From Allochromatium humboldtianum (lineage in GTDB: Bacteria; Pseudomonadota; Gammaproteobacteria; Chromatiales; Chromatiaceae): DNA of 64,000 bases. The notes beneath the pieces were generated by a model, which saw nothing but the letters and a program-made list of their open reading frames with translations, was not told the origin of the DNA and ran no database searches. The stretch spans positions 1 to 64,000 of the forward strand of contig NZ_JABZEO010000004.1 in the NCBI RefSeq assembly GCF_013385175.1. Reading direction: 5' to 3'. Below are positions 1-10,049 of this stretch, piece by piece (the stretch's first letter is position 1; each line of letters opens with the position of its first letter). Made by a program: the position numbers and the translations under genes.

Positions 1-876
1 CGCTATGGCTCGAATTTTCCGGCCAAGGTGACGGCCTGGAACCACATGGCCGGCTCGGCGCTGACCGTTGCGCCGACCATCGAGTCGGTCAAGGATCTGG
101 GCGGTCAGCAGGTGGCGATCCCCTTCTGGTACTCGATCCACAACGTGGTGCTGCAACAGATCCTGCGCGACGCCGGTCTGACTGTGGTCACGCGCCCTAA
201 GGACAAGCCGGGGCCGAACGAGGTGGTCCTGACCGTGATGGCTCCGGCCGACATGGGGCCGGCGCTCGCCAATGGCGCCATCGCCGGCTTCATCGTCGCC
301 GAACCCTTCAATGCCGCCGCCGAGACCCAGGGCATCGGCAAGATCCTGCGCTTCACCGGCGATGTCTGGAACAACCACGCCTGCTGTGTCGTCTTCCAGC
401 ACGAGCGGGATCTCCAGGAGCGGCCCGAGTGGTCGCAGCAGGTGGTCAACGCCATCGTCAAGGCTCAGCACTGGATGCGCGATCACCGCGCCGAGACCGC
501 CGCCCTGCTCGCGCGCGACGGCAGCGGCAAATACACGCCGTTCCCGCAGCCGGTGCTGGAACGGGTGCTGGTGCCCAATGCCGAGCGCGACCGCGAATAT
601 CTGGCCAGCGGCGCCAATCGTCATGCCGACTGGAATCGCGAACGCATCGATTTTCAGCCCTGGCCCTTCCCCTCCTATACCGAGGCGCTGGTACGGGCAC
701 TCAAGGACACCCAGGTCGAGGGCGACAACGGGTTCCTTGCCGGCCTGGATCCGGCTTTCGTCGCCCGCGATCTGGTCGATGACCGCTTCGTGCGCACGGC
801 CATCGAGTCCGTCGGTGGCCTCGGCGCCTTCGGCGTGACCGGCGGCTGGGAGCGGACCGAGAGGATCGCGGTGTGA
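1..876 (+). CDS. NitT/TauT-type ABC transporter solute-binding protein (5' partial)
   Basis: The reading frame is open from the first base, so the N-terminus lies outside the window; about 291 residues remain. The sequence resembles the CmpA/NrtA/SsuA-like periplasmic binding fold: an IPFWYSIHN segment, then AGFIVAEPFNAAAETQG, typical of the ligand-pocket part of this family. It would present an unknown small substrate to the permease encoded next. It overlaps that permease by 4 bp. No ABC ATPase is visible, so it is probably upstream. The substrate cannot be read from sequence; nitrate, sulfonate, bicarbonate and aromatic substrates all occur in this family. Coupling to cooC and cooS suggests a link with that enzyme. 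Confidence 0.85.
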   Translation, partial: RYGSNFPAKVTAWNHMAGSALTVAPTIESVKDLGGQQVAIPFWYSIHNVVLQQILRDAGLTVVTRPKDKPGPNEVVLTVMAPADMGPALANGAIAGFIVAEPFNAAAETQGIGKILRFTGDVWNNHACCVVFQHERDLQERPEWSQQVVNAIVKAQHWMRDHRAETAALLARDGSGKYTPFPQPVLERVLVPNAERDREYLASGANRHADWNRERIDFQPWPFPSYTEALVRALKDTQVEGDNGFLAGLDPAFVARDLVDDRFVRTAIESVGGLGAFGVTGGWERTERIAV

Positions 877-1676
877 GCGAGTCGGTCGAAATCCAGGCGG
901 ACGGGTTATCCGCGTCCGGCCGGCGCCTTGAACTGGGCTGGCTGCTGCCGGCCGGCGGACTGCTCCTGACCCTGGCGCTCTGGTGGCTGGCGACCGCGCC
1001 CGAGCTGGGCGCCTCACCGCTGGCGGCGCGCTTCTCGCCGGCGGCGACCTGGGACGCGACGCTGGCGCTCGCGGCGACCAACGAGCTCTGGCCGCACACG
1101 GTCGACAGTCTGCGCCGCGTCGTCGTCGGTCTGGTCCTGGCGCTGGCGGTGGGCGTGCCGATCGGTCTGCTGGTCGGCGTCTCGCGCACCTTCGAACGGT
1201 CTACCACCGCGACGTTTCAGTTCCTGCGCATGATCTCGCCGCTGTCCTGGATGCCACTGGCGGTGATGGCGCTCGGCATCGGCGACGCGCCGGTCTATTT
1301 CCTGCTCGCCTTCGCCGCCGTCTGGCCGATCGCGCTGAACGTCGCCGCCGGGGTGCACGCCATCGACCCGCGCTGGCAGCGTCTGGCGCGCAGTCTGGCC
1401 GCCCGGCGTCTAGAGGTGCTGATCGGCATCGTTATCCCGGCCATCGTCGGTCACCTGCTCACCGGGGTGCGGCTTGCCATCGGGCTGATCTGGGTGGTGC
1501 TGGTTCCGGCCGAGATGCTCGGCGTCCAGGCCGGACTCGGCTATTTCATTCTGGATACCCGCGACCGCATGGCCTACGGCGAGCTGATGGCGGTGATCCT
1601 CTTCATCGGTCTGCTCGGCTATCTGCTCGATCTCGCGGCGCGGCTCGCCCATCGCGCCTGGGACCGACGGGATTGA
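873..1676 (+). CDS. NitT/TauT-type ABC transporter permease
   Basis: A 267-residue inner-membrane protein with about six hydrophobic segments. A BPD_transp_1 permease domain runs from about residue 80 to the end. The coupling loop for the ATPase appears as the EAA-like stretch around ARSLAARRLEVLIGIVIPAI. The length fits SsuC/TauC/NrtB relatives. The start overlaps the binding-protein stop (GTGTGAG junction). It ends where the CooC-encoding frame can begin (TGATG). It is part of one translationally coupled operon with the binding protein, cooC and cooS. The substrate is unknown. Confidence 0.9.
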   Translation: MSESVEIQADGLSASGRRLELGWLLPAGGLLLTLALWWLATAPELGASPLAARFSPAATWDATLALAATNELWPHTVDSLRRVVVGLVLALAVGVPIGLLVGVSRTFERSTTATFQFLRMISPLSWMPLAVMALGIGDAPVYFLLAFAAVWPIALNVAAGVHAIDPRWQRLARSLAARRLEVLIGIVIPAIVGHLLTGVRLAIGLIWVVLVPAEMLGVQAGLGYFILDTRDRMAYGELMAVILFIGLLGYLLDLAARLAHRAWDRRD

Positions 1677-1747
1677 TGTCTGGCGAGTGCCGAAGTCGAG
1701 ACGATCCATCCACGGACCCCATGAGCCATCCACTGGAGTACCAAGCC

Positions 1748-2680
1748 ATGTGCCAAACCCCAGCCTCCGAACAGCGTGATCCGCGCTCGGCGCCTCCCGA
1801 GGTGCAGCATCCGTTGTCGCATCGCCATCTCGCCGGCACGACGCGTCGCGGCTCGACGCGAGCTGCCTCGACGACATCGAACGCGCACCCACTGCGCATC
1901 GCGATCGTCGGCAAGGGCGGCGTCGGCAAGACGACCGTGGCCGGTGCGCTGGCGCGCACGCTGGTGGAGCAGGGGCGGCGCGTGCTGGCACTGGACGCCG
2001 ATCCGGACGCCAATCTGGCCTCGGTGCTGCCGCTCGATGGCGTCGAACCTCCGCAGCCGCTCGCCCATCAGCGTGACCTGATCCGTGCCGCCGCCGGTGT
2101 CGGCGAGCTGCCGCTCGGGTTCTTTCAGTTCAATCCGGATACTGGCGATCTCCTGCCACGAGGTACCGTGACCTGGGGCGGCGGAAATCCGTTGGTGGTG
2201 CTCGGTTGGAGCAAGTCGGGCGGAGAAGGCTGCTACTGCGCCGAACACGCCGTGCTGCGGCGCCTGCTCTCCGATGCAGCGGCGCTACCGGCCAATGTCA
2301 CCCTGATCGACAGCGAGGCCGGGCTGGAGCATCTGAGCCGGGGCACCATCGCTGGGGTGGATCTGGTGCTGGTGGTGGTGGAACCGGGGCAGCGCAGTCT
2401 GGAGACCGCCACCGCCGTGCGCCGGCTCGCCGGGGATCTGGGGATCGCGCGCGTGCATGCTGTGGTCTGCGGCTATCGCGACCGCGCCGAATTGCTCAAG
2501 CTGCGCGGTCGGCTCGGCGACTGGCCGCCGGTCGCCGCCTTTCCCTATGACGAAGCGGTGCGCGCGGCCGATCTGGCCGGCCGCCCTCCACCGCTGGAAG
2601 GCGCGTTCCGAGAGGCCGCCGAGACCCTAGCCGCCAACGTCCTGCAACTGGCCGACCGTCTCCAGGCGCTGCCGGAATGA
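1748..2680 (+). CDS. cooC: CooC-type nickel-insertion ATPase
   Basis: A 310-residue MinD/ParA-type ATPase. The deviant Walker A motif GKGGVGKTT is near residues 55-63, the ALDADPDANLA switch near 81-91, and the dimer-interface metal motif CYC (Cys162, Cys164) lies in GEGCYCAEH. In CooC this CxC pair binds Ni(II)/Zn(II) between subunits, and ATP hydrolysis drives Ni insertion into the CODH C-cluster. The start at 1748 has GGAG about 10 nt upstream; in-frame ATGs at 1676 and 1721 are alternatives, the first overlapping the permease stop. The chosen start leaves an unusual 45-50 residue polar N-terminal extension before the P-loop. The 3' end overlaps cooS by 4 bp. Confidence 0.9.
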   Translation: MCQTPASEQRDPRSAPPEVQHPLSHRHLAGTTRRGSTRAASTTSNAHPLRIAIVGKGGVGKTTVAGALARTLVEQGRRVLALDADPDANLASVLPLDGVEPPQPLAHQRDLIRAAAGVGELPLGFFQFNPDTGDLLPRGTVTWGGGNPLVVLGWSKSGGEGCYCAEHAVLRRLLSDAAALPANVTLIDSEAGLEHLSRGTIAGVDLVLVVVEPGQRSLETATAVRRLAGDLGIARVHAVVCGYRDRAELLKLRGRLGDWPPVAAFPYDEAVRAADLAGRPPPLEGAFREAAETLAANVLQLADRLQALPE

Positions 2681-4590
2681 GTACGGGGTCGTCCAGGAAG
2701 GCACGCCAGGGATTTCCCACCAAAGCCGAAGTCATGGCGCAGACGCCGGATCCGGCGGTGCGCCAGATGCTGGTGCGAATGGAGCAGCTCGGTCTCGAGA
2801 CCGCCTTCGACCGCTTCGATGCCCAGAAGGCCCACTGCGGATTCGGACTCGACGGCACCTGCTGCCGCATCTGCAACATGGGGCCATGCAAGGTCACGGC
2901 ACGCAGCCCACGCGGGGTGTGTGGAGCCGATGCCGATCTGATCGTGGCGCGCAACATCCTGCGCTGGGTCGCCGCTGGGGTCGCCTCCCACGGTGCGCGC
3001 GGACGCGAGGTGATGCTGACCCTCAAGGCCGCCGCCGAGGGGCGCGTGGCCCTGCCGATCCGGGGCGAGGCCAAGGCGCGCGCCACCGCCCGCGCCTTCG
3101 GCATCGACGACCCGGCCAAAAGCCTGCCCGAACTCGCGGGCGAGATCGCCGATATCCTGCTGGAGGATCTGTCGCGCAGCGTCCCCGACGTCCATCGCAC
3201 GCTCCAGGCGCTTGCGCCGCCGGAACGGCAGGCCGTCTGGGAGGCACTCGGCATCCTGCCGATCAGCGCCTATCACGAGGTCTTCGAGGCGCTGCACCGC
3301 ACCGGGACCGGCACCGATGGCGACTGGGAAAACGTCATGCGCCAACTGCTGCGCTGCGGACTCGCCTTCGCCTGGAGCAGCGTGCTCGGCTCCTCGATCG
3401 CCATGGACATCCTCTATGGCCCGCCGCGCCGCGACCGCATCGCCGCCAATCTCGGTGCGCTTGATCCGGATACGGTCAATATCGCCATCCACGGCCATTC
3501 GCCGGTGCTGCCGATGGCCATTGTCGCCGCCGCCGACGATCCCGAACTGCAAGCGCTGGCCAGCGAACAGGGCGCCGCCGGCATCCGCTTCTACGGCATC
3601 TGCTGTTCGGGGCTCTCGTCGCTCTACCGTCACGGCGGGGTCAGTCCGCTCGCCAACGCCATCGGCGCGGAACTGGTGCTGGGTACGGGCGCGCTCGATC
3701 TCTGGATCGCCGATGTCCAGGATGTCTATCCGGGCATCATGGAGGTGGCGCACTGTTTCCACACGCGCGTGGTGACGACCAACGATTCCTGCCGCCTGCC
3801 GGGGGCCGAGCACATCGGTTTCGATCATCATCACGCCAACCTCGATGAAGTTCACGCACTCGCCCGCCGGATCGTGCGGATGGGGATCGAACAGTTCCCG
3901 CAGCGGCGCGCCGCCAATGTCTTCGTGCCGCGCCAGGTCATGGAGGCCGAGATCGGTTTTTCGATCGAGAGTCTCACGGAGACCTTCGAGGGACTGCCGA
4001 ACCTGCTGGCGGCGCTCACCGATGGCCGGGTGCGCGGCATCGTCAACCTGGTCGGCTGCAACAACCCCAAGGTGCTCTACGAAAAGACCCTGTGTGAAGT
4101 AGCCGATGCGCTGCTCGCCGCCGATTGTCTGATCCTGACCAACGGCTGCGCCTCCTTCCCGCTGCTCAAACTCGGCTATTGCACCGAAACGGCGCTGGAG
4201 CGCACCGGCCTTGGTCTGCGCGCGCTGCTCGGCGAGCGCGGGCTGCCGCCGGTCTGGCACATGGGCGAGTGTCTCGACAATGCGCGCGCTTCGGGACTTT
4301 TTCGGGCACTGGCCGATCTGGCGGGACGGCCGATCAAGGAGATGCCCTTCGCCTTCGCCAGTCCGGAATGGAGCAATGAAAAGGGCGTGGGCGCGGCGCT
4401 CGGCTTCCGCCTGCTCGGTGTGCCGTCCTATCACTGCGTGCCCGCGCCCATCGGCGGCTCGGCGGCGGTCTCGCGGTTCTTCCATGAGACGACGCAGGAC
4501 ACGCTGGGCGCGGCGATGGTCGTGGAGCGCGATCCGCAGCGTCTGGCCCAGAGGATCATCGAGGATCTGAACGTGCGTGCGATCGGCTGA
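2677..4590 (+). CDS. cooS: CooS-family (anaerobic Ni,Fe CO dehydrogenase-like) enzyme with altered C-cluster site
   Basis: A 637-residue CODH-scaffold protein. D-cluster cysteines are Cys54 and Cys62; B-cluster cysteines are Cys63, Cys66, Cys71 and Cys82. C-cluster positions aligned by motif to C. hydrogenoformans CODH II: His in IHGHSP (about 272-274), Cys310 in GICCSG, Cys461 in VGCNNPKV, Cys491 in TNGCA, Cys532 in HMGECLD, and catalytic Lys569 in EWSNEKG are all kept. The Cys expected in DVQC is Asp349 (ADVQDVYP). The histidine relay after His105 reads SHGARGRE, so two downstream His are replaced. True CODHs interconvert CO and CO2; deviant members lacking this Cys (CooS-V type) carry a Ni-free Fe-S-O cluster and lack CODH activity. 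Membership in CooS is certain, the reaction is not. Confidence 0.92.
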   Translation: MSTGSSRKARQGFPTKAEVMAQTPDPAVRQMLVRMEQLGLETAFDRFDAQKAHCGFGLDGTCCRICNMGPCKVTARSPRGVCGADADLIVARNILRWVAAGVASHGARGREVMLTLKAAAEGRVALPIRGEAKARATARAFGIDDPAKSLPELAGEIADILLEDLSRSVPDVHRTLQALAPPERQAVWEALGILPISAYHEVFEALHRTGTGTDGDWENVMRQLLRCGLAFAWSSVLGSSIAMDILYGPPRRDRIAANLGALDPDTVNIAIHGHSPVLPMAIVAAADDPELQALASEQGAAGIRFYGICCSGLSSLYRHGGVSPLANAIGAELVLGTGALDLWIADVQDVYPGIMEVAHCFHTRVVTTNDSCRLPGAEHIGFDHHHANLDEVHALARRIVRMGIEQFPQRRAANVFVPRQVMEAEIGFSIESLTETFEGLPNLLAALTDGRVRGIVNLVGCNNPKVLYEKTLCEVADALLAADCLILTNGCASFPLLKLGYCTETALERTGLGLRALLGERGLPPVWHMGECLDNARASGLFRALADLAGRPIKEMPFAFASPEWSNEKGVGAALGFRLLGVPSYHCVPAPIGGSAAVSRFFHETTQDTLGAAMVVERDPQRLAQRIIEDLNVRAIG

Positions 4591-4663
4591 TTGAGCCCCG
4601 TCGGAACACGGTGGATACCCTTCGGTGCGCGCCAAGGTCGCGGCGATCAATGCACTTTCCAGG

Positions 4664-7176
<2,513 letters not shown>

Positions 7177-7842
7177 TCAAAGGGGCTGGGTAGCATGGAT
7201 AGCGGCGGCGGCGGGGCGTGGGACGCGCGGATGGAATCCGGAGAGACGCGCGGGTGTCGGTGTCACGTCCGGCCGCTGGAATCGACCGGACTGCAGGGCG
7301 CGCAGCAGCGCCAAGCCCTGCGGCCAGGGACCGAATCCCGAGTCGACGTTGATGTGTCCGGCCTCGCCGATGTCGATCACCGCACTGCCCCAGAGTCCGG
7401 CCCAGTGCTCGACCGTTTCCAGGCGCATCCAGGGATCGTTGCGGCTGGCCACCACCAGGCTGGGGAAGGGCAGGGGCGTGAACGGCAGATCGGCGGCTAG
7501 CGAGCGCCGGCTGTTGCGCCGCGTCCCGGCGCGCACGCCGCGCGGCGAGAAGCGTTGCGGGTCGGCCGGGGCCACCAGTAGCGCGCCGGCGATGCGCCCG
7601 GCCAGCCCGGTCCCGGCGCTCACGGCCGTGAGGCAGCCGAAGCTGTGCGCGACCAGCCATACCGGCTCGGAGGATTCGAGGATCGAACGCCGGACGGCCT
7701 TGGCCCAGCGGCTCAGGATGGGCGCTTCCCAGTCGATGCCCGTGACGCGACGCGCGCCGGGCAGCCGCTCCTGCATCCAGGTCTGCCAGTGCGCCGGACC
7801 GCTGCCGTGATAGCCGGGGAGGATGAGCGTGGTCCGGTGCAT
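7177..7842 (-). CDS. RBBP9/YdeN-family alpha/beta serine hydrolase
   Basis: A 221-residue hydrolase. The N-terminal LILPGYHGSGPAHWQTW is diagnostic of the RBBP9/YdeN family. The nucleophile elbow is AHSFGCL, with Asp in SRNDPW and His in GEAGHINVDSGFG. No signal peptide is visible, so it is cytoplasmic. It lies between metY and the degenerate EAL gene on the same strand with 1-15 bp gaps, so it may be co-transcribed. The natural substrate of this family is generally unknown. Confidence 0.88.
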   Translation of the reverse strand: MHRTTLILPGYHGSGPAHWQTWMQERLPGARRVTGIDWEAPILSRWAKAVRRSILESSEPVWLVAHSFGCLTAVSAGTGLAGRIAGALLVAPADPQRFSPRGVRAGTRRNSRRSLAADLPFTPLPFPSLVVASRNDPWMRLETVEHWAGLWGSAVIDIGEAGHINVDSGFGPWPQGLALLRALQSGRFQRPDVTPTPARLSGFHPRVPRPAAAAIHATQPL

Positions 7843-7843
7843 A

Positions 7844-8665
7844 TCAGGACGCCTCCCGGACGCGCAGGTCCGCGACCGCGCGGAACAGCTCGCCCTCGAC
7901 CAGCTCGGCCCCCAGCGCCTGGGCGCGCTCCAGAGCCTCCGGGGTGTCGATGCGATCGATCCAGAGACCGATGCTGTGGGCCTGGGCCTGACGGCTCCAG
8001 TCCAGCAGGGCGTCCTGGTCGTGGCGCCAGATGTAAGGCGGCAGGTCGGTCACGACCCAGCCCACGCCGAGTTCGTGCAGGACACTCCAATCCGTGTCGT
8101 CGAGCGCCGGCCGGGTCGCCAGCAGCCGATAGCCGTGACGCGCGAAGCTGCGCGCCGCCGCTTGCACATGCGGATCCTGCTGGAGCGCGCGTCCGTTCAG
8201 GCGTAGCACGACCTGACTGGGTTCCAGCCCGAGCCGGTGGAGCAGTTCCTGGAACACCTGGCCATGCTGTTCGGGCAGGGCGCTGAGGTGGCGCAGATGC
8301 ACCCCGAGCACCAGCCAGGCATTGGTGTCGTGGCCGGCGCTCAGATGATGCAGGGCATGGAAGGTGCGCAGAAAGCGATCGAGGAAGAGCACGTCCTCGG
8401 CGTCCCAGGCATGGACGTAGAGCGCCTCCGGTTTCATGGGGTGCCCGCGGCTGCTTTCGACCCGCAACTGGGCGCTGTAGGCCGCCACCGTGCCATCGCC
8501 TGTACGCACCACGGGCACCTGATGGGGCGTCAGACGAAAGCCCGCGATGCCCGCGCTGAGTTGGCCCTGGCGGTAGCGGAAGCCCGCCTGCTCACGTAAC
8601 CGCGCGGTCGGATGCAGTTGATGCAAGCGGTCGTTGAGATACTCGACAACACTGGTCAGCGGCAT
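7844..8665 (-). CDS. Degenerate EAL-domain protein (probable c-di-GMP sensor or scaffold)
   Basis: A 273-residue protein with the layout of an EAL phosphodiesterase domain: a VYSAQL-like substrate-strand region, HLSALPE, RLGLEPSQVVLRL, then DTPEALERAQALGAELVEGELF in place of the usual final helix and QGY-F segment. The catalytic signatures are not found: no EAL/EVL at the first strand, no Asn and Glu metal ligands, and no DDFG. It is therefore unlikely to hydrolyse c-di-GMP and may bind it or a protein partner. It ends 1 bp from the hydrolase start region, suggesting co-transcription. Assignment rests on fold-level resemblance. Confidence 0.6.
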   Translation of the reverse strand: MPLTSVVEYLNDRLHQLHPTARLREQAGFRYRQGQLSAGIAGFRLTPHQVPVVRTGDGTVAAYSAQLRVESSRGHPMKPEALYVHAWDAEDVLFLDRFLRTFHALHHLSAGHDTNAWLVLGVHLRHLSALPEQHGQVFQELLHRLGLEPSQVVLRLNGRALQQDPHVQAAARSFARHGYRLLATRPALDDTDWSVLHELGVGWVVTDLPPYIWRHDQDALLDWSRQAQAHSIGLWIDRIDTPEALERAQALGAELVEGELFRAVADLRVREAS

Positions 8666-8799
8666 GGCCGGCCTCCCTCGATGAATGCGCTAGGGGAACC
8701 GCCGCAGGGCGGATCGGGATGATTCGAGGGATGGACGATAGCGCCGCCGGGAAGCGGCGTAAAAGAATATGAAATGCTTTTTTTATATGATTTGAGAAT

Positions 8800-8834
8800 A
8801 AAAAAAGCGCGCGGCGGGAGAGACCGCCGCGCGC
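8800..8834 (-). terminator. Rho-independent terminator after ackA
   Basis: On the minus strand a perfect 11-bp GC stem (GCGCGCGGCGG with its complement) encloses a 6-nt loop and is followed by seven T (A run at 8800-8806 on the plus strand). It sits 13 bp past the ackA stop and closes the minus-strand acetate kinase operon. Confidence 0.93.
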
Positions 8835-8846
8835 CGAAGGGATGGA

Positions 8847-10049
8847 TCATTCAGGATCCATGCAAAGGCAACGGGTGTGATGCGCGATCATGCGCTCCTC
8901 GTCGGTCGGGATGATCCAGGCGCCGACCCGGCTGTCCGCGACGCTGATCCGGGTGGAATGGGCCGCATTGGCCGCCGGATCCAGCTCCAGGCCGAGCCAG
9001 GCGCAACCGGCGCTGACCGCCGCGCGGATCGGGGCGGCGTGCTCGCCGATGCCGGCGGTGAACACCAGATGATCCAGTCCGCCCAACACCGCCGCCAGCG
9101 CCCCGATCTCGCGCACGATCCGATGCACGAAGAGTTCGATTGCCTCGCGCGCGCCGTCCTCGCGGCTGTCGAGCAGCACACGCATGTCGGCGCTGAATCC
9201 GGAGACGCCGAGCAGACCGGATTCGTGATAGAGCAACCGTGCGACCTGTTCCGGCGTCAGTCCCTCCTGTTGCAACAGATGCAGCACCACGCCCGGATCC
9301 AGATAGCCGCAGCGTGTCCCCATCGGCAGGCCGTCCAGGGTGGTGAAGCCCATGCTGGAGGCGACACTGACCCCATCGCGCGTGGCGCACAGACTGGCTC
9401 CCTGACCCAGATGGGCCATCACCACCCGTCCGGTCTCGGCCCGTCCGAGCTGCCGGGCCAGACGCCGGCTGACGTATTCATAGGACAGGCCGTGGAAACC
9501 ATAGCGGACGATACCGGCCTCGCTCAGTCGGCGCGGCAGCGCATAGGCCTGCGCGACCCAGGACTGGCCGGTATGGAAGCTGGTGTCGAAACAGGCCACC
9601 TGCGGCAGTTCGGGACGCAATGTCGCCAGCAACCGCACCGGCGCCAGGCTGTTGGGCTGATGCAGGGGCGCGAGCGGGGTCAGGGCGTCGAGCCGGTCCA
9701 GGGTCTCGGCATCCAGCCGCACCGGCTGACGATAATCGCGTCCGCCATGCACCACGCGATGGCCGACGGCCGCGATCCGTTCGAAACCGGACTGCGCCTC
9801 CAGCCAGGCGAGCAGCCGTTGCAGCGCGGCGGCCTGGTCGAAGACCCCATCGGTCGCGAGCGCCTCGTCGGTCAGGGTGGCGCCGGCCCCATCGCGGATC
9901 AGCAGATGGGGCCGGGCGCCGCCGAGTCCGGAGAAGTGCCCTCGGGCGCGTAGAGCGAGAGCGTCCGGTTCGGCCCCGGCACCCGGCGTGAAGACGGCGA
10001 ACTTGAGGCTCGACGAGCCGTTGTTGATGACCAGCAGTTCGCCGCTCAT
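8847..10049 (-). CDS. ackA: Acetate kinase (short-chain acyl kinase)
   Basis: A 400-residue ASKHA kinase. The phosphate-binding NNGSSSLKFAVF is at the N-terminus, followed by GHRVVHGG, FDTSFHTG, HLGQGASLCA and SMGFTTLDGLPMGTR, with a GIGEHAAPIR adenosine segment near the C-terminus. It interconverts acetate plus ATP with acetyl phosphate plus ADP. The start overlaps the MaoC-Pta stop by 4 bp (ATGA), so the two enzymes link acyl-CoA, acyl phosphate and acid. The usual HLGNGAS reads HLGQGAS, a small deviation that may relate to substrate preference. Confidence 0.95.
   Translation of the reverse strand: MSGELLVINNGSSSLKFAVFTPGAGAEPDALALRARGHFSGLGGARPHLLIRDGAGATLTDEALATDGVFDQAAALQRLLAWLEAQSGFERIAAVGHRVVHGGRDYRQPVRLDAETLDRLDALTPLAPLHQPNSLAPVRLLATLRPELPQVACFDTSFHTGQSWVAQAYALPRRLSEAGIVRYGFHGLSYEYVSRRLARQLGRAETGRVVMAHLGQGASLCATRDGVSVASSMGFTTLDGLPMGTRCGYLDPGVVLHLLQQEGLTPEQVARLLYHESGLLGVSGFSADMRVLLDSREDGAREAIELFVHRIVREIGALAAVLGGLDHLVFTAGIGEHAAPIRAAVSAGCAWLGLELDPAANAAHSTRISVADSRVGAWIIPTDEERMIAHHTRCLCMDPE

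Noticed and set aside
983-1747. Upstream extension of the CooC frame through the permease gene
   Set aside because: It overlaps the permease in another frame and is Arg/Ala-rich shadow sequence; the gene is taken to start at 1748 (or 1676 or 1721).
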